Part shown: positions 37,312 through 45,292 of the stretch, piece after piece
Numbering within the stretch: position 1 is the stretch's first letter
Layout: every line of letters begins with the position of its first letter
Assembly: GCF_005405085.1 (NCBI RefSeq)
Contig: NZ_BJDJ01000008.1
Span: forward strand, 1-64,000
Direction of reading: 5' to 3'
Source of the DNA: Lactiplantibacillus daowaiensis
Lineage (GTDB): Bacteria; Bacillota; Bacilli; Lactobacillales; Lactobacillaceae
Length of the DNA stretch: 64,000 bases
The notes under the pieces: generated by a model
Seen by the model: only the letters and a program-made list of their open reading frames with translations
Told to the model about the DNA's origin: nothing
Databases searched by the model: none
Translations under genes and position numbers: made by a program

Positions 37312-37545
37312 ATGGCAAAATAAGTCGGTGCTAAGAAACTAGAATAGCCACAACTGGAAAACAAAATGGTGGATTTAATGCCGCTGGTGAAAAAAGATAA
37401 TCCATTTCTGAATAACTATCGATTACAGACTGTTTTAGACGATTATGGACTTGAAAATGAAACTCCGCATCGGGCGTTATCGGATGCTAAAACAACTTTT
37501 GAATTGGCGACCAAACTAATTGAAAACAAGGTTTTGAAAATTTAA
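37312..37545 (+). pseudogene. cas1-cas2 deletion scar
   Basis: Immediately after cas6e an ATG begins the expected start of type I-E Cas1: MAK, TAA stop, VGAKKLE, TAG stop. Without leaving the frame it runs into VDLMPLVKKDNPFLNN and ETPHRALSDAKTTFELATKL and stops at 37543. The latter part matches the C-terminal DnaQ-like exonuclease extension found on Cas2 of lactobacilli and streptococci, including its HRALSDA motif. About 1.5 kb covering nearly all of cas1 and the Cas2 core is missing, and two nonsense codons followed. The interpretation is from memory of the family sequences. Confidence 0.8.
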
Positions 37546-37574
37546 TAACTGCGGCATAGCAACAATCATTTAGT

Positions 37575-37724
37575 GTATTCCCCATGTATAGAGGGATGAT
37601 CCTAAAAACCTCCAATGATGTAATAACCTAATTTAGTATTCCCCACATATGTAGGGATGATCCCACCTGTACATTACTCTATGCTACTGGATCACCGTAT
37701 TCCCCACGCAAGTAGGGACGACAA
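37575..37724 (+). CRISPR. Right CRISPR array, three diverged repeats, two spacers
   Basis: Repeats at 37575-37602, 37636-37663 and 37697-37724 are 28 bases long and share GTATTCCCCA and TAGGGATGATCC-like ends. They differ from one another at several positions, and the last is degenerate. Two 33-base spacers lie at 37603-37635 and 37664-37696. The array ends two bases from the stop of the AraC gene. The 61-base period fits type I-E. Confidence 0.88.
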
Positions 37725-37726
37725 AC

Positions 37727-38704
37727 CTACTCCACCCGCATCGCCGCACGATACTGCGACACCGTCTGCCCAGTCCACTGTTTAAACGCTCGTGAAAATG
37801 AACTTGGGGTATTGTAGCCAACTAGATAAGCAATCTCAGTCGGTGTTACATTATCCAAAGCTAAATAATTAATGGCTAGCAGTCGTTGTACAGTCTGAAC
37901 TTGTTGTTTAAAACTGGTTTGTTCGGCAGTTAAGCTGCGTTGTAAACTGCGCGTACTCATGCCAATCGTTTGTGCGACGGTTTCGAGTGTAAAATCGCCT
38001 GCTGGAATTGCAGTAAATAGAATCTTTTGCAAGCTGCCAACGAAAGTCGTGGTTGTCGTTACTTCGGCTAATCGTTGTTGTAATGTCGGGGCCATAAAGT
38101 CCCACATGACGTTATTTTCAGTTAGAAATGGTTGTTGTAGCGCTGCTTTTGAGAAAATTAATTGGTTCCGGCTGCTTGGTGACTGAATGCCGCCGAGAAA
38201 GGCCACGCCTGCGGTATGATACGCAAACGGTCCAGCTGTCACTAGTGGCTGAATTCGTTGCCCGCTACCGGTTCGCAATAAGCTGACCAATAAATACTGT
38301 TCCATCAACAATGCAAACCTTGTTTGGGCCTGATTGGGGTAGAGAAAAGCAAAATGAACACTGATAGTTTGATCAAGTTCCTGGACTTCTGCGGTGACGG
38401 GGCCAATAAGTTGTTTAAAATGCGCAAAGCGCTTCAAAGCGGTTAGACCGTCACTGGCAGACAACGCCGCAAACATTGGCGGCAAGAAGAGTTGAATCTG
38501 ACTAACGTCACTAATTGCCAACAGTTGTTCATCGGTGATCTGCGCATCGATTGCGGCTGTTAGCCGGTAGTATTCTAGCGGGGTCATGGTCAAAGTTTCA
38601 TCTTGAAGATGGTAGGTCAATTGAGTTTTAGCTAATATCTGCTGCAAATCTAGACCATGAGCTAGCAAAAATTGTTGAAATTGCGTCGTAAGGGTTAGTT
38701 TCAT
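37727..38704 (-). CDS. AraC-family transcriptional regulator
   Basis: The 325-residue regulator has an N-terminal effector domain of the arabinose-binding-like OruR/AdpA-distal type (about 1-215, no membrane segment) and a C-terminal double helix-turn-helix (about 228-322) with FTLETVAQTIGMSTRSLQRSL and TEIAYLVGYNTPSSFSRAFKQWTG. ATG 38704 follows AATGAGGTC. It lies 17 bases downstream of the SDR gene, so the two form one transcript, and 21-bp-spaced direct repeats upstream of that operon are a likely target. Confidence 0.9.
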   Translation of the reverse strand: MKLTLTTQFQQFLLAHGLDLQQILAKTQLTYHLQDETLTMTPLEYYRLTAAIDAQITDEQLLAISDVSQIQLFLPPMFAALSASDGLTALKRFAHFKQLIGPVTAEVQELDQTISVHFAFLYPNQAQTRFALLMEQYLLVSLLRTGSGQRIQPLVTAGPFAYHTAGVAFLGGIQSPSSRNQLIFSKAALQQPFLTENNVMWDFMAPTLQQRLAEVTTTTTFVGSLQKILFTAIPAGDFTLETVAQTIGMSTRSLQRSLTAEQTSFKQQVQTVQRLLAINYLALDNVTPTEIAYLVGYNTPSSFSRAFKQWTGQTVSQYRAAMRVE

Positions 38705-38721
38705 TTAAAGAGACCTCATTT

Positions 38722-39534
38722 CTAGCTGGCATGGATCATCAACGTATCAAACCAGCGCGTTGGCAAAATAGTGTGTAAGAAGACCAGTGGTTTGGCACCC
38801 ATACCGATTAAGTAACGGGGTCGAGGATGCCGGTGGTTCACTGCTTTTAGCATAGCACGTGAGACGATTTCTGGTCGTGATAATAGCTTTGAGCCATATA
38901 GTCGGCGCATTCCGGCAGCGGCGCTAGTCGCCATTTCGGCGTAGGCACCATCTTTAGCTGAAGCGGCCAAGTGATCGGCCGCGATGGATCCCCAGTTGGT
39001 TTTAATCGCACCTGGCTCGATCAAGACCACGTGGATGCCAAACGGCCGAGTTTCCATCCGTAGTGCATCACTGAATCCTTCGATGGCGTACTTGGTGGCA
39101 TGATACCAAGCGCCCATAAAACTTGTTAATCGCCCACCCATTGAAGAAGTATTGATGATTGTTCCAGCATGCTGTTGGCGCATGTAGGGGAGAACCAGTT
39201 TGGTCAGACTTGCTAAACCAAAGAGGTTGACGTCAAATTGTTGTTTTGCTTCAGCTAACGGCACATCTTCCACGGCGCCATACGAACCGTAGCCAGCATT
39301 ATTGATTAAGACATCTATTCGGCCAGCAGCTGCAATAATGGTTTTAACAGCGACTTGGCATGAGTCCGGGTCAGTGACGTCTAGCTGAATCGGTTTGATA
39401 TTAAATTGGACTAAATCTTGTAGTTTATCTAGCCGTCTGGCAGCGCCATAAACCGTATGGCCTTGTTTGGCTAGTGCGATGGCAGTTTGGCGACCAATAC
39501 CACTGCTGGCCCCGGTAATTAAAATTGTTTTCAT
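38722..39534 (-). CDS. Short-chain dehydrogenase/reductase, oxidoreductase
   Basis: The 270-residue classical SDR has the cofactor motif TGASSGIG at residues 7-14, NNAG near 84, the catalytic Ser in NTSSMGG and YHATK (Tyr, Lys) near 152-156, and PGAIKTNW. An Arg after the glycine motif region (AARR) suggests NADP preference. ATG 39534 follows GAGAGGATG. It is the first gene of an operon with the AraC regulator. The substrate is unknown. Confidence 0.9.
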   Translation of the reverse strand: MKTILITGASSGIGRQTAIALAKQGHTVYGAARRLDKLQDLVQFNIKPIQLDVTDPDSCQVAVKTIIAAAGRIDVLINNAGYGSYGAVEDVPLAEAKQQFDVNLFGLASLTKLVLPYMRQQHAGTIINTSSMGGRLTSFMGAWYHATKYAIEGFSDALRMETRPFGIHVVLIEPGAIKTNWGSIAADHLAASAKDGAYAEMATSAAAGMRRLYGSKLLSRPEIVSRAMLKAVNHRHPRPRYLIGMGAKPLVFLHTILPTRWFDTLMIHAS

Positions 39535-39570
39535 AAAGCTAACATCCTCTCGTTTTCAATTGATGATGTT

Positions 39571-39636
39571 ATTGTACAGGCCGACTGAATTAAAAGACAT
39601 GACCAACGGCGCCAAGATATGTGCAAACGGCGCCAA
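39571..39636 (-). promoter_or_regulatory. Promoter with two direct repeats, likely AraC-type operator
   Basis: For the SDR-araC operon the -10 is TACAAT (39571-39576, - strand) with a poor -35 (TGTCTT). Two copies of AACGGCGCCAA (39605-39615 and 39626-39636) are spaced exactly 21 bp, placing them on one helix face just upstream of the weak -35, as expected for an AraC-activated promoter. Confidence 0.55.
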
Positions 39637-39655
39637 ACTTAAAAATAAGCACTAA

Positions 39656-39704
39656 AAAATCGTTACGCTTAACCTCAATCGGGCTAAACGTAACGATTTT
39701 ATTT
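39656..39704. terminator. Bidirectional terminator
   Basis: AAAAATCGTTACG pairs with CGTAACGATTTT, flanked by an A run and ATTTT. It ends the - strand gene at 39714 and separates it from the SDR promoter. Confidence 0.8.
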
Positions 39705-39713
39705 TGCAGATTC

Positions 39714-40013
39714 TTAATTTAAGCCAGAGGTCATAATAACGGTAGCTAAACCATCATAATAGCCGGCCGTCCGAGCGGTTTGTTCGTAAAGCGTGTTGAT
39801 TGCTTTAATGGGCTGTTTTAAATGCCGCCGGGCCGCTGAACGCGCGACTGCGTTGACCTTAGTTGCGACTACCAGGTAGTTCTCAGTCTTTTCAAGTTCT
39901 TGGGCACAAGCTAATAACTTAGTTTGCAATTCTTGATCTTGTGCCGCTTCAGTATCATTAAAAACAGCACTGATTTGTGATAATAATTTTTCAGCCTTTT
40001 GATTTTTCAACAT
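39714..40013 (-). CDS. Small helical protein, possible bacteriocin-immunity-like
   Basis: The 99-residue soluble, helix-rich protein reads like a four-helix bundle: AEKLLSQISAVFND, LQTKLLACAQELEK, YLVVATKVNAVARSAARRHLK and KAINTLYEQTARTAGYYDGL. Size, helix pattern and the position of the basic segment recall the enterocin-A immunity family, but I see no diagnostic motif and no bacteriocin gene adjacent. ATG 40013 follows a GGGGGAGATG ribosome-binding site. It forms its own unit, ending at the 39656 hairpin. Confidence 0.6.
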   Translation of the reverse strand: MLKNQKAEKLLSQISAVFNDTEAAQDQELQTKLLACAQELEKTENYLVVATKVNAVARSAARRHLKQPIKAINTLYEQTARTAGYYDGLATVIMTSGLN

Positions 40014-40109
40014 TGAAACATCTCCCCCATAATTGATTGAATTATAGCGCTAGGATTGGGAGAACACAAGCAGCTTAAAGGGGCTTACTGGCACACCTCA
40101 GCAGTTAAA

Positions 40110-40760
40110 TTAATGTCGTTTTGGCTGCACGACAGTCAAAAAATCAGTCAATGCTTGTGGATCTGTCAACTGACGATTGCATTGATTACTGTCACGGCAA
40201 ATGTAATTGCCTTTTTTTGTGTATGTGCCTAAACCAGATGCTTTAGTAGTCGCCATGAAAAGTGCGACGTTACCAATCGTTTGGCAAATCGCACAGACGC
40301 CCTTCACCGTTTTGGGTGACAGCTCGCCTTGAATGCCAATCAATTGATCATGATAGGGGGCTACGAGGTATTTCTTTTGATTACCACCGTCATTCCAGCC
40401 CAAATAAGTCAATTCGTACCGTTTTAAGTCGGCCCAGGTGGGTTGCTTGAGTTTCTTTACTTTACGGAATAGTTTTGCCAGTTGCTTTGCAGTTAGTTGT
40501 GGAAACGGCACGACCATTGGCACCAAAGTTTCCAAGAGTTGAGCCGCATCGGCACGGGTCAACCAATCAACTTGCAGACCAGTTAAGAAAGCTTCAGTCG
40601 CTGGTGCCGCACTAGGCAATAGTGGTGTAATGCAGTCTAAGGTTTGCGCTAAAATGGCTGCCCGAACTTGCCGGTCGTTAACGGACCGATTGACACTGAC
40701 TAAATGATTGACTTGTTGGGTAATGGTGCTGTATTCGTAGGCAGTAATAGTTGGTTGCAT
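40110..40760 (-). CDS. EF-G-binding protein, FusB/FusC family
   Basis: The 216-residue protein matches FusB-type proteins, which bind elongation factor G on the ribosome and release it from fusidic acid block. The N-terminal helical bundle (about 1-85) is followed by the treble-clef zinc domain with Cys in CAIC near 157-160 and CRDSNQC near 189-195. ATG 40760 is chosen because AAAGGA lies nine bases upstream. A leader peptide and two hairpins upstream suggest control by translational attenuation, as reported for staphylococcal fusB. Intrinsic lactobacillus homologues may simply tune translation recovery. Confidence 0.85.
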   Translation of the reverse strand: MQPTITAYEYSTITQQVNHLVSVNRSVNDRQVRAAILAQTLDCITPLLPSAAPATEAFLTGLQVDWLTRADAAQLLETLVPMVVPFPQLTAKQLAKLFRKVKKLKQPTWADLKRYELTYLGWNDGGNQKKYLVAPYHDQLIGIQGELSPKTVKGVCAICQTIGNVALFMATTKASGLGTYTKKGNYICRDSNQCNRQLTDPQALTDFLTVVQPKRH

Positions 40761-40769
40761 AATTGATAG

Positions 40770-40846
40770 TCCTTTCAGATTCAAATCAGACACTTCGCTG
40801 AAAGGTTTTACAGAAAAGCGTCGCTAACAAGCAGCACTTTTCTGTA
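40770..40846 (-). promoter_or_regulatory. Translational attenuator of the FusB-like gene
   Basis: Two hairpins lie between promoter and start. Hairpin 1 pairs TACAGAAAAG inside the leader-peptide codons (40837-40846) with CTTTTCTGTA (40809-40818). Hairpin 2 pairs CCTTTCAG (40798-40805) with CTGAAAGG (40771-40778), and the latter contains the AAAGGA ribosome-binding site, so it is masked. Neither hairpin is followed by a T run. Confidence 0.65.
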
Positions 40847-40868
40847 CAGACAATGATGCCATCATCAT
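40824..40868 (-). CDS. 14-residue leader peptide of the FusB attenuator
   Basis: ATG at 40868 follows GAGGAG (40876-40881) with an ideal seven-base gap. It encodes MMMASLSVQKSAAC then TAG. Its codons for VQKS form the 5' arm of hairpin 1, so a ribosome stalled near the end of the peptide would open that hairpin. The combination of strong signal, tiny peptide and overlapping stem is that of an antibiotic-responsive attenuator. Confidence 0.6.
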   Translation of the reverse strand: MMMASLSVQKSAAC

Positions 40869-40911
40869 TTATCATCTCCTCATTGTTGGTCATGATGACC
40901 AAAGTAATAGC

Positions 40912-40940
40912 AGTATACGCAAAAATCATGGGATTATCAA
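40912..40940 (-). promoter_or_regulatory. Promoter of the FusB-like gene
   Basis: On the - strand TTGATA (40935-40940), a 17-base spacer and TATACT (40912-40917) form a near-consensus promoter, with the start expected near 40905. The leader of about 145 bases contains the peptide and hairpins. Confidence 0.8.
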
Positions 40941-40951
40941 CTGGCCATCAA

Positions 40952-40967
40952 TGTTTCACGTGAAACA
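40952..40967. promoter_or_regulatory. parS site (perfect)
   Basis: TGTTTCACGTGAAACA is a perfect match to the 16-bp ParB/Spo0J binding palindrome. It lies just upstream of the FusB promoter. Confidence 0.9.
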
Positions 40968-41057
40968 TATTAGTAAATGCAATTGAAACAAGGCGGTAAT
41001 AGACTTACGATAATAGTGAACAGGGGACGTTTAACTTTATTTCAGGAGGAGTCAAGC

Positions 41058-41597
41058 ATGATGAATAGACGATTATTAGTAACGCTAGGGATGATAACGG
41101 TGATGGCAACAGTTGGTGTTACGGCACCAACAGCAGCTCAGACAGCTCAGGCTGCGACTAAGTATACGATTAAGGCCTTTCCAAAGCGGTTACGGGGTAC
41201 TTGGTACACGTACGATACATATAACCACAAGATAGTTAAAGTAAGGATTACTGCTAAAAAGCTGGTTTCTGATGGCTATACGTCACGATTACATAGTCGT
41301 AAAGTGACGAGCTACCCAAAGCAAGGGGCTAAGATGAAACATCCAAGCTGGATTATTGGTTACAATTTTACGTATAAAGGTGAAAAATGGACCCAAACCT
41401 ATGGCTGGTACCAAAGCGCGGGAGACGGTGAGTATTATCGGAAGATTGATCATCGTATTAATGGTAAAAAGTATGCGACACTTCAAATGGCTGGTGGTGC
41501 CGGTATCTGGACAGACGGCTATGGTTACCATTCTAAAAAGGCAGCTAAAGCAAATGGATATCGGTGGTTTAAAGGCGACCGGCATCAAACGTTTTAA
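41058..41597 (+). CDS. Small secreted protein with LRGTWY motif
   Basis: The 179-residue exported protein has a signal peptide (about residues 1-35; basic NRR, core LLVTLGMITVMATVGV, cleavage near AQA-ATKY). The basic, aromatic-rich mature part begins with PKRLRGTWYTYD. The 61105-61698 protein shares the signal peptide followed by SLRGTWY and a similar length and composition, so both belong to one lactobacillar family of unknown function. ATG 41058 follows CAGGAGGAG; a longer frame to 40977 lacks a ribosome-binding site. Confidence 0.82.
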   Translation: MMNRRLLVTLGMITVMATVGVTAPTAAQTAQAATKYTIKAFPKRLRGTWYTYDTYNHKIVKVRITAKKLVSDGYTSRLHSRKVTSYPKQGAKMKHPSWIIGYNFTYKGEKWTQTYGWYQSAGDGEYYRKIDHRINGKKYATLQMAGGAGIWTDGYGYHSKKAAKANGYRWFKGDRHQTF

Positions 41598-41603
41598 ATG
41601 ATA

Positions 41604-41653
41604 AATAGCGCTGTTTAACAACCTATTAAAAAGTTGTTAAACAACGCTATTTT
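41604..41653. terminator. Bidirectional terminator
   Basis: AAATAGCGCTGTTTAACAAC pairs with GTTGTTAAACAACGCTATTT with small mismatches, followed by TACTTT. It lies between converging genes. Confidence 0.8.
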
Positions 41654-41666
41654 ACTTTAGGCCTCA

Positions 41667-43079
41667 CTACTTCAACAATTGGTCTAGCATCGCATTGCCA
41701 GCTCGTAAGTCTTCGTCTAAATAATGTTTCGAGCGGATCCGCATTGGATCGCCACCATGATAATATTCATACATTAATTGACGTTGCCCAAAACCAGAGC
41801 TACTCAAGTCAAAAGCTAGATTTAACAGCTTCGATCGGTCAGCGGCACTGGCGCGGTCAGTCGTTAAGGCTTGTTTCAAAATCGCCCCATTATCACCGTC
41901 AAATTCAGCAAAGCCGGGAACGCCGACCATGGAACCGGCAGCGAGATGTTGTGTGACTTTTAAGGCTTCTTCAAAGAATCCCGGTAAACTAGCACGGACC
42001 GCTAATAAGGCTTGCTGACTCGGCGTATAGATACCAAATTCATCAAGGTGGCCGGCTTCTTCAGAACGCGTAATCGTACCTTTGATGAGTTCGAGGTTAG
42101 CTGTTAAGCGACCGAGCTTTTCTTGTACCCCTAAAAAGCCATCTAAACCAAGCACATGCGCCACGCGAATCGCCAGACTCGTGGCAAATTCCAATTTGGT
42201 GATCCCGCGGACTTCATCTTGATGGGACGTATGGATAAAGACGCCTGATTCGATAAAGAAACGATTGCTCATTTGATAATCGTTTTCGACAAAGACTTTT
42301 TCCCACGGAATGAAGGCATGGTCAAAGACGACGTAAGCATCGATTTCATCAAGCGCGTTACTCAACGGATAGTCGTCTTCGGTATAGCCGGGATGGTCGA
42401 GTAATTTGCGGCAAATAATTTTGACGCCGGGCGTGTTCAATGGCGTGGCAAAAGCGACCGCATAACTCGTATCGCCTTTTTCTAATAACAATTCTGGTGG
42501 ATTGAAGACTAATAAGTCATCGGCAATCGGCGCCATCGTGTTCACCATCTTGGCCCCAGAGACCACGATGCCATCGGCGCGGCGTTCAATCGTATGCACG
42601 CCGGCATAGCCACTTGGAATGCCATTGATCGGTTTAGTGCGGTCAAGTTGTGGATTTTGTAAGGCGTGACTAATAAAAATGTCATTTTCTTTGATCCATT
42701 CGGCGTAATGCTTGGCATTAGCGGCAAAATCAGTCCATTTATTGTGGCCTAAAAAGGCACTGCGTTCGGCTAACACGGCCATGCCGCTATCAAGGAAGTC
42801 TGGTGTCCGACCAAGCATCCCATTGTTACTTTGGGCTATCTCTTGGTAAGCCTGGTGTTTTTGTCGTAAGTCATCAATATTGCGTGGGACTTTAAAGGCA
42901 ATATCATAAGTCCGACCGTTTTCGGTATACGTATGGACCACTGGATGGGTCTGTTGTAAGTGATAGTATTCATTATTTAATGCGAGTGTTTTACGAAAAA
43001 TTGGTATTTCAGAAACTTTGATGCGGTGGCCATTTAAATAAACGGCGCGGCCATCATCAAGTTGTTCGATGGTGTGCAT
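41667..43079 (-). CDS. 4-hydroxyphenylacetate 3-monooxygenase family protein (HpaB-type)
   Basis: The protein of about 470 residues belongs to the HpaB / 4-hydroxybutyryl-CoA dehydratase flavin family, with the acyl-CoA-dehydrogenase-like fold. Visible family features: GMLGRTPDF near 87-95, the long N-terminal helix-rich domain, FDHAFIPWEKVFVEND near 252-267, and QDEVRGITKLEF. FADH2-dependent hydroxylation of phenolics is the family role; the reductase partner HpaC is not adjacent. ATG 43079 follows AAGGGGGAG. It is monocistronic and divergent from the TetM-like gene. The true substrate is unknown. Confidence 0.85.
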   Translation of the reverse strand: MHTIEQLDDGRAVYLNGHRIKVSEIPIFRKTLALNNEYYHLQQTHPVVHTYTENGRTYDIAFKVPRNIDDLRQKHQAYQEIAQSNNGMLGRTPDFLDSGMAVLAERSAFLGHNKWTDFAANAKHYAEWIKENDIFISHALQNPQLDRTKPINGIPSGYAGVHTIERRADGIVVSGAKMVNTMAPIADDLLVFNPPELLLEKGDTSYAVAFATPLNTPGVKIICRKLLDHPGYTEDDYPLSNALDEIDAYVVFDHAFIPWEKVFVENDYQMSNRFFIESGVFIHTSHQDEVRGITKLEFATSLAIRVAHVLGLDGFLGVQEKLGRLTANLELIKGTITRSEEAGHLDEFGIYTPSQQALLAVRASLPGFFEEALKVTQHLAAGSMVGVPGFAEFDGDNGAILKQALTTDRASAADRSKLLNLAFDLSSSGFGQRQLMYEYYHGGDPMRIRSKHYLDEDLRAGNAMLDQLLK

Positions 43080-43240
43080 GAGAACTCCCCCTTTTGTTAC
43101 TATTTTCACTATAACAGATACTGGTCACAAAGGAAGCGCTTTTTTAATGGAAATGCCAGACTGCCGACATTATTTGGTGTGATTGCGGGGTTATTTGATA
43201 CCATAGAAGTAATCAGTTTATTTTGAAAGGAGTGACCGTA

Positions 43241-45199
43241 ATGACAGCAATTACTGCGGGAATCGTCGCGCACGTTGATGCTGGTAAGACCACGTTATCG
43301 GAAGCCTTATTATATCGGGCCGGCACGTTACGTGAACTTGGTCGGGTCGATAAAGGGGATGCCTTTTTAGATCCCGATGATTTAGAAAAACAACGGGGGA
43401 TTACAATTTTTTCCCATCAAGCAAATTTACAAGTCCAAGATTTGAAGCTAACGTTACTTGATACCCCAGGTCACGTTGATTTTGCGTCCCAAACCGAACA
43501 AGTGTTGAGCGTGTTGGATTACGCCATCCTAGTTGTTTCGGCGACAGACGGGGTGCAGGGTTACACTCGGACACTATGGCGGTTGTTGGCCCACTATCAT
43601 ATTCCAACGGTGATTTTTGTTAATAAGATGGACGTTGCTGATACTGACCAGGCTAAGCTTTTAACTGACTTACAAACGAGTCTATCAGCGGGTTGTCTTG
43701 CTTTTGAGCAACCGTTGACTCCAGCGGCAATTGAAGAAATTGCGATGCAAGACGATTCAGTGTTAACCCAATACTTAGAGACTGAGACGTTAAGCGATGC
43801 CACTATTGCCACTATGATTCAACAGCGGACGGTTTTTCCATGTTACTTTGGGTCGGCGCTAAAAGTTGATGGTGTCGATACGTTGTTAGCTGGTCTGCAA
43901 CAGTGGACCCGGACCAAGCAACCAGCGCCTGACTTTGGGTCGCGCGTCTTTAAAATTTCCTATGATGCTGGTGAACGCTTGACTTGGCTACGATTAACGG
44001 GTGGTGAACTCGCGACTAAGGCGATGTTATTGCCAGAACAAAAGATCAATCAGATTCGAGTCTATAATGGCGCTAAGTATACGTTGCAATCAACGCTAAC
44101 AGCTGGTGAAGTGGGGGCAATTCCGAATTTGACGGGCACGTATCCAGGACAAGGGCTAGGGGCATTACCAGATGCCGCCAAGCCAGTGATGCAACCGGTG
44201 TTAACGTACACGGTTGATCCTAAAGGCCAAGACATCCATCAATGTCTAACGATTTTACGGCAATTAGAAGATGAAGATCCGCAGTTGCATGTGGTCTGGT
44301 CGGCGGAATTACAAGAAATTCGCATTCAAATTATGGGACAAGTCCAATTGGAGATTTTGCAGCAACGGTTGCAAGATCAGTTCCAGCTAGATATTGGCTT
44401 TGGTGAGGGCAGTATTTTATATCAAGAAACGATTACCGAAGCTGTCGAAGGGGTCGGTCACTTTGAACCGTTACGGCATTACGCGGAAGTGCATGTCTTG
44501 CTACAACCAACAGCGCCTGGCAGTGGGCTAACCGTGGCGGCCGATTGTGATTTGGACGTCTTAGGCCGCAATTGGCAACATCAAGTCTTGTCTAATTTAC
44601 AAGCCAAACCACAACGCGGTGTTTTGATTGGTGCACCATTGACCGACGTCAAGCTGACCTTAGTCGGTGGTCGGGCTAGTAACGTGCATTCGGTTGGTGG
44701 TGACTTCCGGGAAGCCACGTGGCGGTCAGTGCGCCAAGGCTTGATGATGTTAAAGCAGCAACAACACTGTCAGTTACTTGAACCATGGTACCAGTTCCGC
44801 TTGGAAGTGGGTCAAGATCAAGTCGGCCGCGCGATGACGGACATTCAACGCATGAACGGCACGTTTGAGGCGCCGGTGACGAATGCGGCGACTGGACTGA
44901 CGATGTTGACCGGAACGGCACCGGTAGCGGAAATGCAAGATTATTCGCAAGCGGTCAATGCGTATACGCATGGTCAAGGGCAGTTAGAATGCTTAATTGA
45001 TGGCTATCGGCCTTGTCATAATGCGGCTGACGTGATCGCCGCGGCGGCTTATCAACCGGTCAGTGATTTAGAAAATACGCCTGATTCGGTCTTTTGTGCG
45101 CATGGCGCTGGCTATCCAGTACCGTGGGATCAAGTGCCACAAATGGCGCATTGTGACTATCGCTATACTGCCGCAGACTTAGCCAAGTTAACGCACTAG
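43241..45199 (+). CDS. TetM-like ribosomal protection GTPase
   Basis: The 652-residue EF-G-like translational GTPase resembles tetracycline-resistance ribosomal protection proteins (TetM 639 residues). The G domain has AHVDAGKTT (G1), RGITI (G2), DTPGHVDF (G3) and NKMD (G4), followed by domains II-V with EVHVLLQP-type and GRAMTDIQRMNG motifs. ATG 43241 follows GAAAGGAGTGACC. Chromosomal homologues are common in this genus and are not necessarily acquired resistance. No obvious leader peptide or attenuator lies upstream. It resides 2.5 kb from the FusB-like gene, another EF-G/ribosome factor. Confidence 0.87.
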   Translation: MTAITAGIVAHVDAGKTTLSEALLYRAGTLRELGRVDKGDAFLDPDDLEKQRGITIFSHQANLQVQDLKLTLLDTPGHVDFASQTEQVLSVLDYAILVVSATDGVQGYTRTLWRLLAHYHIPTVIFVNKMDVADTDQAKLLTDLQTSLSAGCLAFEQPLTPAAIEEIAMQDDSVLTQYLETETLSDATIATMIQQRTVFPCYFGSALKVDGVDTLLAGLQQWTRTKQPAPDFGSRVFKISYDAGERLTWLRLTGGELATKAMLLPEQKINQIRVYNGAKYTLQSTLTAGEVGAIPNLTGTYPGQGLGALPDAAKPVMQPVLTYTVDPKGQDIHQCLTILRQLEDEDPQLHVVWSAELQEIRIQIMGQVQLEILQQRLQDQFQLDIGFGEGSILYQETITEAVEGVGHFEPLRHYAEVHVLLQPTAPGSGLTVAADCDLDVLGRNWQHQVLSNLQAKPQRGVLIGAPLTDVKLTLVGGRASNVHSVGGDFREATWRSVRQGLMMLKQQQHCQLLEPWYQFRLEVGQDQVGRAMTDIQRMNGTFEAPVTNAATGLTMLTGTAPVAEMQDYSQAVNAYTHGQGQLECLIDGYRPCHNAADVIAAAAYQPVSDLENTPDSVFCAHGAGYPVPWDQVPQMAHCDYRYTAADLAKLTH

Positions 45200-45292
45200 C
45201 ATCGTTGTGCTAATTACGCTATAATAACGTCATTCTGGGCAGTTGCAGGCGATCCCCATGATAAACATTGCCGTCGATGGAAAGGATTTTTC

